A stretch of DNA of 31,424 nt. Origin: JANRKH01 sp964351245. Lineage in GTDB: Bacteria > Pseudomonadota > Alphaproteobacteria > Rickettsiales > Rickettsiaceae. The stretch's first letter is position 1; the number at the start of each line of letters is the position of its first letter. The translations under genes were made by a program, and so were the position numbers. Below the pieces are notes generated by a model, which had not been told where the DNA came from, searched no databases, and was given only the letters and a program-made list of their open reading frames with translations. The DNA is taken from assembly GCA_964351245.1 (NCBI GenBank), contig CAYGNF010000011.1, positions 1-31,424 of the forward strand. Reading direction: 5' to 3'. Shown piece after piece: positions 15,485 through 22,866 of this stretch.

Positions 15485-16447
15485 TTACCTGCTATGAACG
15501 GCATTTTTTTTAGTATGATAATGAGGTCCATTAGTATTATTTGCAGTAACGCTATTAACATCTCGCGCAGCATTTCTTTTGATAAAAGATTTAGGATCAA
15601 AAGCCTTTGTTAGATTCTTTTGCGCTTCCATCGCAATATTTTTAGCCACTTCTCCATTTTTATTCTTTGCTTCTAGCACCTCTTTTGGGGCTTGATCGAA
15701 TACAAATTGAATTATATCAGCATTACCATTTTTACAAGCGCTATGTAAAATATTGTTACCCTCCATGTCCGCCATTCCTATATTTGCTTCTTTTTCTATT
15801 AATAGTCTTACTACCTCATCATTACTATTATTGAGAGCGGCTAAATGCAGGGGAGTCTTACCATCCTTATCTTGCATATTAATATCTTCAGCATTAATAC
15901 CAGAAAGCAAAAGTCTTACAGTTTCTATTTTGCCATTAATACATGCATAATGCAAGGGTGTACGTTTTTGATAATCACATGCATTGTTATATCCTTTTTT
16001 AATTAACTCGCTTGCAACTTCTTGATGCCCATTTAGACATCCGTAATGAAGCGGAGTTCTCTGTAAATTATCTTGCATTGTTATATTGGCTCCTTTTTCA
16101 AGTAATTTGCTTACTATCCCTTTCCCCCCTGAAGCACTTGCTTCATGTAGTGGAGTAAACCCCTTAATATCCTGTGCATTTATATCGCTTTTTTCAACAA
16201 AGATTTTAAACAACTCGTTGTGCTTGTGTTGGCAGGCGATATGTAAGGGAGTTTGTTTTAGCGCGTTTGTAAGATGAAGATTTTCGCCCAGATAATTAAT
16301 ATCGTTGGCTAGTTCATTCAATAGTTTCTCTGATATTGCAGATTCGGATTTAAGAATCTTATCTATTTTTCCAAAGATAGAATGTTCATGATCATCGGCA
16401 TTTGCAAATAATGGATCGCCTTTAGACTTAACGCTGTCTTCGGACAT
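15485..16447 (-). CDS. Ankyrin-repeat protein, candidate effector
   Basis: A 320-aa soluble protein made of ankyrin repeats, a scaffold used by intracellular bacteria for host protein binding. I chose the ATG at 16447 (MSEDSVK) because a candidate promoter would overlap the upstream ATG at 16483. About 60 polar residues precede at least six consecutive ~33-residue repeats with TPLH starts (QTPLHIACQ, FTPLHEASA, RTPLHYGCL, RTPLHYACI, KTPLHLAAL, NILHSACK), each with the usual helix-turn-helix wording. The C-terminal ~45 residues leave the repeat and are basic and polar (KNLTKAFDPKSF, ending HYHTKKNAVHSR), as seen at T4SS secretion signals. There is no signal peptide or membrane segment. Delivery to a host is inference. 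Confidence 0.85.
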   Translation of the reverse strand: MSEDSVKSKGDPLFANADDHEHSIFGKIDKILKSESAISEKLLNELANDINYLGENLHLTNALKQTPLHIACQHKHNELFKIFVEKSDINAQDIKGFTPLHEASASGGKGIVSKLLEKGANITMQDNLQRTPLHYGCLNGHQEVASELIKKGYNNACDYQKRTPLHYACINGKIETVRLLLSGINAEDINMQDKDGKTPLHLAALNNSNDEVVRLLIEKEANIGMADMEGNNILHSACKNGNADIIQFVFDQAPKEVLEAKNKNGEVAKNIAMEAQKNLTKAFDPKSFIKRNAARDVNSVTANNTNGPHYHTKKNAVHSR

Positions 16448-16473
16448 AAAATCACTCACATAATTTATAATAT

Positions 16474-16502
16474 ATAATAACAAATGTTAAAATATTATCC
16501 AA
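16474..16502 (-). promoter_or_regulatory. Candidate promoter of the ankyrin gene
   Basis: On the minus strand TTGGAT (16502-16497) and TATTAT (16479-16474) are separated by 17 nt. A start near 16467 would place the ATG at 16447 about 20 nt downstream. Local sequence is very A+T rich, so this is tentative. Confidence 0.4.
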
Positions 16503-16571
16503 GAATTTTGCATCTATTTGTTATCATTACTACAAGCGCGCGACAAAATGATCTCATGAGATTAATAGTAA

Positions 16572-16612
16572 ATTTGGTGTATAAACAGACAAGATTAGCT
16601 AATATACCAAAT
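16572..16612 (-). other. Hairpin between the ankyrin gene and rplT
   Basis: Arms ATTTGGTGTAT (16572-16582) and ATATACCAAAT (16602-16612) pair over 11 positions with one wobble/mismatch and a 19-nt loop. It lies ~140 nt past the rplT stop in the direction of transcription. No convincing U tract follows, so the role is uncertain. Confidence 0.3.
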
Positions 16613-16751
16613 CCTAAAGAAGATACTCGGATCTGTATATAGACTCAGAAAACTATCTTATAAGCTTTGTCTGTATAATTTTGATAGGCAGGGGCTATAG
16701 ATTCTGATAATCCTCTTTGAAATGCGTATTTAAAAAATCTGCACTTCAGCA

Positions 16752-17111
16752 TTACGCTTGTAGAGTCTTTTTTACTTCAGATACAATATGACCAAAGGCT
16801 TCACTGTTATTCACCGCAAGTTCCGCAAGTTGCTTCCTATCTATTGCGATGCCCGCTTTATGTAAACCTCCTATGAACTGAGAATAAACTATTCCGTGCT
16901 CACGAGTACCGGCGTTGATCCTCTGTATCCACAGGGCTCTAAAGTCTCTTTTTCTATTTCTTCTATCGCGATAAGCATATCTTAGAGCCTTTTCTACTTT
17001 TTCAATAGCAACAGAAAAACAATTCTTTGCTCTGCCTCTGTAACCTTTGGCAAGTTTGAGGACTTTTTTATGCCTATGTAATGAAATTTTACCGGTTTTG
17101 ACTCTAGCCAT
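16752..17111 (-). CDS. rplT: 50S ribosomal protein L20
   Basis: Early-assembly large-subunit protein and, in many bacteria, translational repressor of its own operon. The 119-aa product has the typical basic N-terminal extension (MARVKTG, HKKVLKLAKGYRGRAKNCF) that threads into 23S rRNA, and the globular half with RDRRNRKRDFRALWIQRINA. The length is normal. It follows rpmI by 15 nt and is co-transcribed with it. infC, usually first in this operon, is not upstream. Confidence 0.97.
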   Translation of the reverse strand: MARVKTGKISLHRHKKVLKLAKGYRGRAKNCFSVAIEKVEKALRYAYRDRRNRKRDFRALWIQRINAGTREHGIVYSQFIGGLHKAGIAIDRKQLAELAVNNSEAFGHIVSEVKKTLQA

Positions 17112-17126
17112 AATTTATAACTCTCT

Positions 17127-17333
17127 TTAATTAGTACCGTAAGGTAGAAAAAACTTTATCACATTTTTAGCATCACAATCCCCAAGAATGGTTGTTCCCC
17201 TAAGATTTCTTAATTGAGACTTGGTTCTTCTTCTCATAAAATGCTGCTTACCAGCTTGGGATGCTTTGAGCTTTCCTGAAGCTGTGATTTTAAATCTCTT
17301 CTTTGCAGCGGACTTTGTTTTCATTTTTGGCAT
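17127..17333 (-). CDS. rpmI: 50S ribosomal protein L35
   Basis: Small basic large-subunit protein of 68 aa. The N-terminus MPKMKTKSAAKKRFK and the segment KQHFMRRRTKSQLRNLRG are family signatures. The start has AGAGGTG just upstream (a short spacing of about 3 nt). It is first in the rpmI-rplT pair and is driven by the promoter at 17426-17453, giving a leader of about 85 nt that could carry L20 autoregulation. I could not identify the L20 binding structure. Confidence 0.95.
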   Translation of the reverse strand: MPKMKTKSAAKKRFKITASGKLKASQAGKQHFMRRRTKSQLRNLRGTTILGDCDAKNVIKFFLPYGTN

Positions 17334-17425
17334 AACACCTCTATTGCTTGGTATTTGTTGAACTCTGTATTTACGAAACTAGGCATACCAAAAGCCATAT
17401 TCGCTAACTCTAATTGATATAAGAG

Positions 17426-17453
17426 AATATACTTAAATACTATTCTTTGTCAA
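17426..17453 (-). promoter_or_regulatory. Strong candidate promoter of rpmI-rplT
   Basis: On the minus strand a perfect TTGACA (17453-17448) is followed by a 16-nt spacer and TATATT (17431-17426, 5/6). The -35 lies inside the last codons of secF, which ends at 17433, so rpmI-rplT can be transcribed independently of secF. Confidence 0.6.
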
Positions 17454-18353
17454 GCTGGAAAGTCCCAGAATTTTTAAAATAGGCGCTGAAATAAAGATAG
17501 AAGAGTAAGTGCCTATCACTATACCGAAAAATACCAACACACTAAAACTTCTAAGCTCTTGACCTCCCCATATTATAATGGCTAAATTGGCAATCAAGGT
17601 AGTCAAAACAGTCATAGTAGTTCTTGAAAGCGTCTCATTCGTGCTGAGATTAATCACTTCATCGATAGTTTTTTTTGTGTATTTTCTTAAATTCTCACGT
17701 ACCCTATCATATATCACAACTGAATCATTGACAGAATATCCAACTATAGTAAGTAGCGCCGCTACACTACTAATAGAAAAATCAAGCTGAGTTAGAGCCA
17801 TAAAACCTAGAGATAATGCCAGATCATGTAGTAGAGCTATCATTACTCCTACACCAAATTGCCATTCAAATCTCGCTGCTACATATATCATTATACCAAT
17901 AAAGCATAATATAATAGACTGAATACCAGATAAAACAAGTTGGGTACCCACTTGTGGCCCTACAAAATCTATTTTTTTGTATGATATACCTTGTTCAGTA
18001 ACTGTTGATAAAGCTTTTTTTACCATCATTGCGATATTGCCGGAATCTACATTCTTTGCAAGTCCTATCTTGATCAATAATTCATTTTGATCTCCAAAAG
18101 TTTGGAGTGAAACCTCACCAACATTGAGTTCGTTCAACAGTTTGCGCATCACAGATAGTTCTACTGGAGTATCCATTTTAGCTTCAATTAGAACTCCGCC
18201 AGTAAAATCGATCCCAAGATTAAGCCCCATCGCAAATATAAGCATCAGACTGAGAATCGACAGCGCAATTGAAGTACAGAACGAAAGGTTTTTCAGCTTC
18301 ATAAAAGGTATATTTATATTATCACCTACAATTCTAAGTGGATATAATCTCAT
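17433..18353 (-). CDS. secF: Protein-export membrane protein SecF
   Basis: Partner of SecD in the proton-driven complex that completes preprotein translocation on the periplasmic side. The N-terminus LYPLRIVGDNINIPFMKLKN matches the SecF opening and supports the start at 18353. Helix 1 leads to the P1 hallmark GLNLGIDFTGGVLIEA. Later come the conserved VGPQVGTQL region and the RND-like membrane half with AARFEWQFG, HDLALSLG, LTIVGYSVNDSVVIYDRVREN and the final helices. About six transmembrane segments fit in 306 aa, the normal length. secD is not in the window. Confidence 0.96.
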   Translation of the reverse strand: MRLYPLRIVGDNINIPFMKLKNLSFCTSIALSILSLMLIFAMGLNLGIDFTGGVLIEAKMDTPVELSVMRKLLNELNVGEVSLQTFGDQNELLIKIGLAKNVDSGNIAMMVKKALSTVTEQGISYKKIDFVGPQVGTQLVLSGIQSIILCFIGIMIYVAARFEWQFGVGVMIALLHDLALSLGFMALTQLDFSISSVAALLTIVGYSVNDSVVIYDRVRENLRKYTKKTIDEVINLSTNETLSRTTMTVLTTLIANLAIIIWGGQELRSFSVLVFFGIVIGTYSSIFISAPILKILGLSSLTKNSI

Positions 18354-18771
18354 ATATTCTACAATGTTTTATTTTGAACAAGCTAGAAGGCATCTAGAAG
18401 GCCTACATAATAGTGCGTTAATACATAGTTGTAAAGCACAGATAGTGTATATCTTTTAAATTATTAAACAATAAACCCGGATCATTAAAGAATTAGTATA
18501 TTATAGATGCTATGTACCATTTTGGCAATATGTTATGGTATGGTAATTTATATATCGTAGAGTCTATGATTGTTTTTATACAGTTTGAGTTATGGCTACT
18601 CTAGTTATACATATGAGGATTCCCGTGCTATATGATTATATGATTAGTCAGCTTCACTGACATATAGATTACTATAATATATCTGTTAGAGGGTAGAAGA
18701 AAAAAATATAGCCAGAAAAGCTTATATCACTATTCTGGCTATATTAATATTTAATTTAGCTTTTTATCTAA
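18354..18771. other. Intergenic region between secF and pal
   Basis: This 418-nt gap holds the pal terminator at its right end. Near secF there is an 11-bp-period tandem repeat (CTAGAAGGC at 18383-18391 and 18394-18402). ACCAT and ATGGT copies around 18520-18550 could form a small hairpin. Short ORFs here run antisense into secF and show no family signature. No RNA gene was recognised. The secF promoter must lie here, but I could not single out a convincing one. Confidence 0.4.
18700..18744 (-). terminator. Rho-independent terminator of pal
   Basis: Perfect 12-bp arms ATATAGCCAGAA (18706-18717) and TTCTGGCTATAT (18733-18744) enclose a 15-nt loop. Read on the minus strand the stem is followed directly by seven T (plus-strand A at 18700-18706). 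It begins 28 nt after the pal stop. This is the clearest intrinsic terminator in the window. Confidence 0.88.
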
Positions 18772-19215
18772 CTACTTGATTACGGTAACAGATCTACGAT
18801 TTAGCTTATACGCTTCTTCTGTATCTCCCATAACGGCAGGCTTTTCTTTTCCGTATGATGTTACTTCGACTCTATCTTCAGATACGCCACAAGACATCAA
18901 GTAAGATTTTACAGCGTTGGCCCTTTTTTCGCCTAGCGCTAAGTTATACTCTCTGGTACCTCTTTCATCGCAATGTCCTTCTACGACTACTTGAATTTTA
19001 GACCTTGAGTCTTTTGTAAGCCAAGATATTTGCTTATCTAGCTGAGCCTTTGCTTCAGTTGATAAGTCATGTTTTTTGAAACCAAAATACACTCTATCTC
19101 CAACATTTTTTTCAAAGTCGTTAATAGCGCATTCTGAAGAATGTGAATATTTTTTTGATGAACATCCTGAAAGTGCAACAAGCACACAGAAAGCTGTAGC
19201 AAATTTGTTAAGCAT
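18772..19215 (-). CDS. pal: Peptidoglycan-associated lipoprotein Pal
   Basis: Outer-membrane lipoprotein that anchors the Tol-Pal system to peptidoglycan. The signal ends with the lipobox LSGC (Cys18). After a short linker comes a single OmpA-like domain with VYFGFKKHDLS, the peptidoglycan-binding motif EGHCDERGTREYN and the helix GEKRANAVKSYL. It ends at VTVIK, and the 147-aa length is normal for an alphaproteobacterial Pal. The start is fixed by AAGGAG 8 nt upstream. It is monocistronic, ended by a strong terminator, and far from cpoB; tolB is not adjacent. Confidence 0.95.
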   Translation of the reverse strand: MLNKFATAFCVLVALSGCSSKKYSHSSECAINDFEKNVGDRVYFGFKKHDLSTEAKAQLDKQISWLTKDSRSKIQVVVEGHCDERGTREYNLALGEKRANAVKSYLMSCGVSEDRVEVTSYGKEKPAVMGDTEEAYKLNRRSVTVIK

Positions 19216-19221
19216 TTTATA

Positions 19222-19314
19222 TCTCCTTAGATTTAAGTATTAGTCTACATGTTAGAATTAAAAAAAGCAAGTGCTTTTTTGCACTAGCAATATTCAAATC
19301 CATATCTAAGGAGA
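19222..19314. repeat. Inverted copy of the pal ribosome-binding region, plus central palindrome
   Basis: TCTCCTTAGAT (19222-19232), the reverse complement of the pal ribosome-binding sequence, is matched by ATCTAAGGAGA at 19304-19314. The similarity extends imperfectly through the following A-rich spacer and start position. Between them AAAAAAGC (19261-19268) and GCTTTTTT (19273-19280) form an 8-bp palindrome with loop AAGT. AGTGC (19270-19274) and GCACT (19281-19285) form a competing hairpin. The right copy is followed by ATAC instead of ATG, so it does not start a gene. Confidence 0.6.
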
Positions 19315-19353
19315 CAATAAAATACTTTTCTTGTTTTAAATAATTTTAATTTT

Positions 19354-20391
19354 ATGGTATGTATATATTCATTCAATAAATCTAATACACTGTTGCGAAA
19401 ATACAATTTAAAAGATACAAAAAATTGGATCCTTGGGGATACTAGGACTGGTAGCACCATGCAATCAATTGCTTTGGCAGATGAGATGCAAATTGACTAT
19501 TGTGTTATTGATATCGAGTATAGTATTTTTGGGATTTTACCGAATTATTTACTACCCTTTGGGTTTTGGCATGTAAAAAGCCCAGATTTCCGAGTTCTGC
19601 TAAAATCTTATAGGCCTGAATTAATCATTTCTGCCTCACGAAAAAGCGCCTTGATATCCGCCTCTATTAAACAAATCATACCTTCTGTGCAAAACATCAA
19701 TATTTTAAAGCCAGATTTACCTATAGAGAATTTTGATTTTGTAATATTGCCTCAACATGATACAGGAGTCCCAAAAAAGCAAGCTAATATACTGAAGATA
19801 ATAGGCGCACTTACATCTGTGCACACTAGAATTGCTCAAACACTTGGTGCATTTAATGAGCATTACCCCAATCTTGCTTCTGAAAAATATATCGCTGTAT
19901 TAATAGGAGGCAATACTAGAGATTTTTACTATCGGGATCATGAGTGTACCAAATTCTATGATGCATTATTGAGAATATCCAGATCTAATGATTGCCGTAT
20001 GATTATAACCTATAGTAGAAGGACTCCTATAAATCTCAAGCGAAAACTAGATGCGTTATCGAGTGAGTGGGTGACGATTTTTGACCCAATAGGCTCTAAT
20101 ATAAATCCCTACCCAGCACTTTTACAAAATGCAAAATATGTGATTTCAACATGCGACTCAATATCAATGTGCAGTGAGGTTGCTTCTTGCGGAAAGCCTT
20201 TGTATTTATATAAACCTAGAAACTTTAAATCCAATAAACATCTGACATTCATCTATCAATTACAAGATCTAGGAATCGCAAAGCTTATCAAAGATGACAC
20301 TGATTTTTTGCAAGAATACAACTACACACCACTGAATGAGTCTGCTAGAATATCTGATTATATTCTTTCCTCTTTATATGGTGTTAAATAG
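19354..20391 (+). CDS. ELM1-family protein (GT-B-like, DUF1022)
   Basis: Member of the family that includes plant mitochondrial fission factor ELM1; bacterial members are common in alphaproteobacteria and have no firmly established function. The family opening is seen as NWILGDTRTGSTMQS (residues ~24-39). A central IAVLIGGNTRDFYY corresponds to the second-domain start, and the C-terminal part has YVISTCDSISMCSEVASCGK near residue 265-285, resembling the nucleotide-sugar-binding half of GT-B glycosyltransferases. There is no signal peptide, so it is probably cytoplasmic or peripheral at the membrane. The 345-aa length fits. It lies 28 nt upstream of the VirB4-like gene and may head that operon. 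A role in envelope glycan metabolism is inference. Confidence 0.75.
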   Translation: MVCIYSFNKSNTLLRKYNLKDTKNWILGDTRTGSTMQSIALADEMQIDYCVIDIEYSIFGILPNYLLPFGFWHVKSPDFRVLLKSYRPELIISASRKSALISASIKQIIPSVQNINILKPDLPIENFDFVILPQHDTGVPKKQANILKIIGALTSVHTRIAQTLGAFNEHYPNLASEKYIAVLIGGNTRDFYYRDHECTKFYDALLRISRSNDCRMIITYSRRTPINLKRKLDALSSEWVTIFDPIGSNINPYPALLQNAKYVISTCDSISMCSEVASCGKPLYLYKPRNFKSNKHLTFIYQLQDLGIAKLIKDDTDFLQEYNYTPLNESARISDYILSSLYGVK

Positions 20392-20419
20392 CATTGTCAA
20401 AACTTACTAAGGCGATGAA

Positions 20420-22858
20420 ATGGTTAAAGAAAAAATTGCAAGTAGTTTATTCTACGATGATGCAGAAGATTTTATACCTATTTGCTGCCACTATAATGAT
20501 CACACTCTATTAACCAAAAATGGTGAACTGATACAGACTGTGAGTATCAAGGGTATTGGTCTACACCCATCTGCTAGACATTTAGATCAATTGAGGCAAG
20601 ATGTTAGGAGTAGCCTTATCAAAAATTTAGGTAGCGCTGATGTATCTTGTTGGATTCATACTTCGCGTAGAAGGGGCAATCTTGATGATAATCTAGAATA
20701 TCCTACTAAAGCAAGCAGTCACATACATCATTCTTGGGTGAAGAAAAATTATTGGCATGATAAATACTTAAGTACATTATATATAAGCTTTGTTTATAAA
20801 GCTAAGGATATTAAGATCTCGGATTACAAATCCCTTATGATGAGATTGAAGATCTCGGAGTTCACAGCAGAGCATGATGCCTACCTTCAAGAATCTGCAG
20901 AGAAATTAGATTCTATTGTTTCTGGGTTTGTAGATAATCTTAAGGAATATTATCCAACAAGACTTGGTATATATTTCCTTGGAGATATTGCTTACTGCGG
21001 CATATTATCTCTTTTATATGGAATTCTTAGAGGTATTGAAAAGCCAATCAAGTTAGAAGAAAAGAATTTATCTAAAATACTAGGCAATTTCCGTTACGGC
21101 ATAGGACTTGATAAAATTGAAATTATTGTAGATGATATAAGAAAATATGCAGCTTTTATAAGCCTCAAGGAATATTATGAATTATCATCTAAAGCATTAG
21201 AAGAGATAATACAAACGCCAACTGAATTTGTAATTACGGAAGCATTTTATTTTGTTGACCCAAAAATTGCCAAAGATTCTGTGAAGTATCAAAAGTATAT
21301 ATCAGACATTAGTTACGACAAAAGCATAATCAAGTCTAAAAAAATCGATACTTTGATGGCATCTTCCGAGAATTATCCTCTTCCTTACTGTAATCATCAA
21401 ATATCCATAATGCTTCTGGATTCTCATTTAGAAAAATTAGATAAAAATATCTCAATGATAGCTAGTAAGTTCTTAAAAATGGGTTTATTGATTGCCAGAG
21501 AAGATACTAGAATCGAGCATGCTTTATGGTCTCAGATTCCTGGAAATCTAAAGTATCTAAAAAGATTAGTAACATCTCCAGTATCACACATCGCTGCATT
21601 TGCTACGTTGCACAATACTAATTCCGGTCTCAATGATGTAGGGTGGGGGTATTATATCTCTCTTCTTAGAACAGAGACAGGGACGCCGTTTTTCTTTAAC
21701 TTCCACGGATCCAAGACTAGTGCCAAGTCCCTAATTGTTGGAGTACCAGAATCAGGAAAGACCTGCGCTACTAATTTTCTTGTTTCCGAAGCGATGAAGT
21801 ATGATCCAGCAATATTATATATTACCTTTTCTAAGGATTCATACGTCTTTATTAACATTAACGATGGCAAGTGGATAGAAAGCCCATTTAATGTAGATTT
21901 TTTGAAAATTCCTTCGGTGCGAGATAATAGAGTAATTATAAAAGCCTTTCTTACCGCTATGTCAGGAGATGATGTGACGCCATTATCAGAAGAAGAAGAA
22001 TCAGAGATGAATTCATTAATAGATTTTCTGTTTACCACCTCACCCCAGGAAAGGTCGTTTCAATTAATTGCACAATATGATTTTACCCAAGGGGAGCATG
22101 CTAGCTCATTAAAGAGTAAAATGAGTCAATATCTTGAAGGAGGAGAATATTATCAATATTTTATTGATGATGGTAGATGGGAAAATGAGGCATCTCAAAT
22201 AATGGCCATTGATTTTTCGATTTTGTCAGACGAAATATTTGAGCAAACGCATTATCCAAGTCAAGACCGTATGCTTCCAGAATATGAACGTAAATTTAGT
22301 CTTTTTAAGACTTTCAGAGAAATCATTATATCGAGTAATATTTTAAAGGGTAGAGATTATTTACAAGATCGATACAAAAAATTAATTATAAAAAATGAAA
22401 ATTTAATCCAGTCTTTTACTACTAAGTTAGGTTATGAATATTATCAGGAATATTTTAAATGCTTCGATGATTATACAATGATTTATTTATCCGAATGCAC
22501 ATTCTCTGAGACTAATAAGATTTTTGACTCGGATATTTGGCAAAAGATCCAAGAGCTTTTTGATACAAAAATATATCTTGGGGCTGAGCTCGTACGGGAA
22601 ACATGGAAGGCAAAATTATTACTAGATGAACACGAATTGCAGAAGCTAAAATACGCTATCGTAGCATCAAGATTATTCCTAATAAAGCAAGAAGGCGAAG
22701 AATCGATTTTATGCGAATTAAGCTTAGGTGGGTTTACAGAAATGCTGAATCTCTTCTCTGCAGATGCAAAAATAATTGATCAATATAATAAGTTCGGCGG
22801 GGTTCTAAAGGAATCAACACAAGATGAATTTTTAAAATTATATGAATCATTGAAATAA
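20420..22858 (+). CDS. VirB4-like T4SS ATPase paralogue, Walker B degenerate
   Basis: VirB4-family protein of a P-type T4SS, inner-membrane associated. The N-terminal half (to ~residue 400) matches the VirB4 N-domain, opening with FIPICCHYNDHTLLTKNGELIQT. Upstream of the P-loop is FFFNFHGS, and Walker A is GVPESGKT at 441-448. Further VirB4 landmarks follow in order: IMAIDFSIL, then FLIKQEGEESILCELSLGG and the LNLFSAD end. The segment that should be the Walker B DE reads LIIKNENL at 655-662, the TQ-type sensor is replaced by LSECTF, and the RKRN arginine motif is not recognisable. This resembles the second, divergent VirB4 of Rickettsiales (rvhB4-II/B4b), so ATP binding may remain while hydrolysis is doubtful. 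The length (812 aa) is normal. It is 8 nt upstream of the Cys-rich gene. Confidence 0.85.
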   Translation: MVKEKIASSLFYDDAEDFIPICCHYNDHTLLTKNGELIQTVSIKGIGLHPSARHLDQLRQDVRSSLIKNLGSADVSCWIHTSRRRGNLDDNLEYPTKASSHIHHSWVKKNYWHDKYLSTLYISFVYKAKDIKISDYKSLMMRLKISEFTAEHDAYLQESAEKLDSIVSGFVDNLKEYYPTRLGIYFLGDIAYCGILSLLYGILRGIEKPIKLEEKNLSKILGNFRYGIGLDKIEIIVDDIRKYAAFISLKEYYELSSKALEEIIQTPTEFVITEAFYFVDPKIAKDSVKYQKYISDISYDKSIIKSKKIDTLMASSENYPLPYCNHQISIMLLDSHLEKLDKNISMIASKFLKMGLLIAREDTRIEHALWSQIPGNLKYLKRLVTSPVSHIAAFATLHNTNSGLNDVGWGYYISLLRTETGTPFFFNFHGSKTSAKSLIVGVPESGKTCATNFLVSEAMKYDPAILYITFSKDSYVFININDGKWIESPFNVDFLKIPSVRDNRVIIKAFLTAMSGDDVTPLSEEEESEMNSLIDFLFTTSPQERSFQLIAQYDFTQGEHASSLKSKMSQYLEGGEYYQYFIDDGRWENEASQIMAIDFSILSDEIFEQTHYPSQDRMLPEYERKFSLFKTFREIIISSNILKGRDYLQDRYKKLIIKNENLIQSFTTKLGYEYYQEYFKCFDDYTMIYLSECTFSETNKIFDSDIWQKIQELFDTKIYLGAELVRETWKAKLLLDEHELQKLKYAIVASRLFLIKQEGEESILCELSLGGFTEMLNLFSADAKIIDQYNKFGGVLKESTQDEFLKLYESLK

Positions 22859-22866
22859 GAGTTGTT

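Noticed and set aside
18124..18459. A 111-codon plus-strand ORF overlapping the start of secF
   Set aside because: It is mostly the antisense frame of secF and has no family signature; secF is certain.
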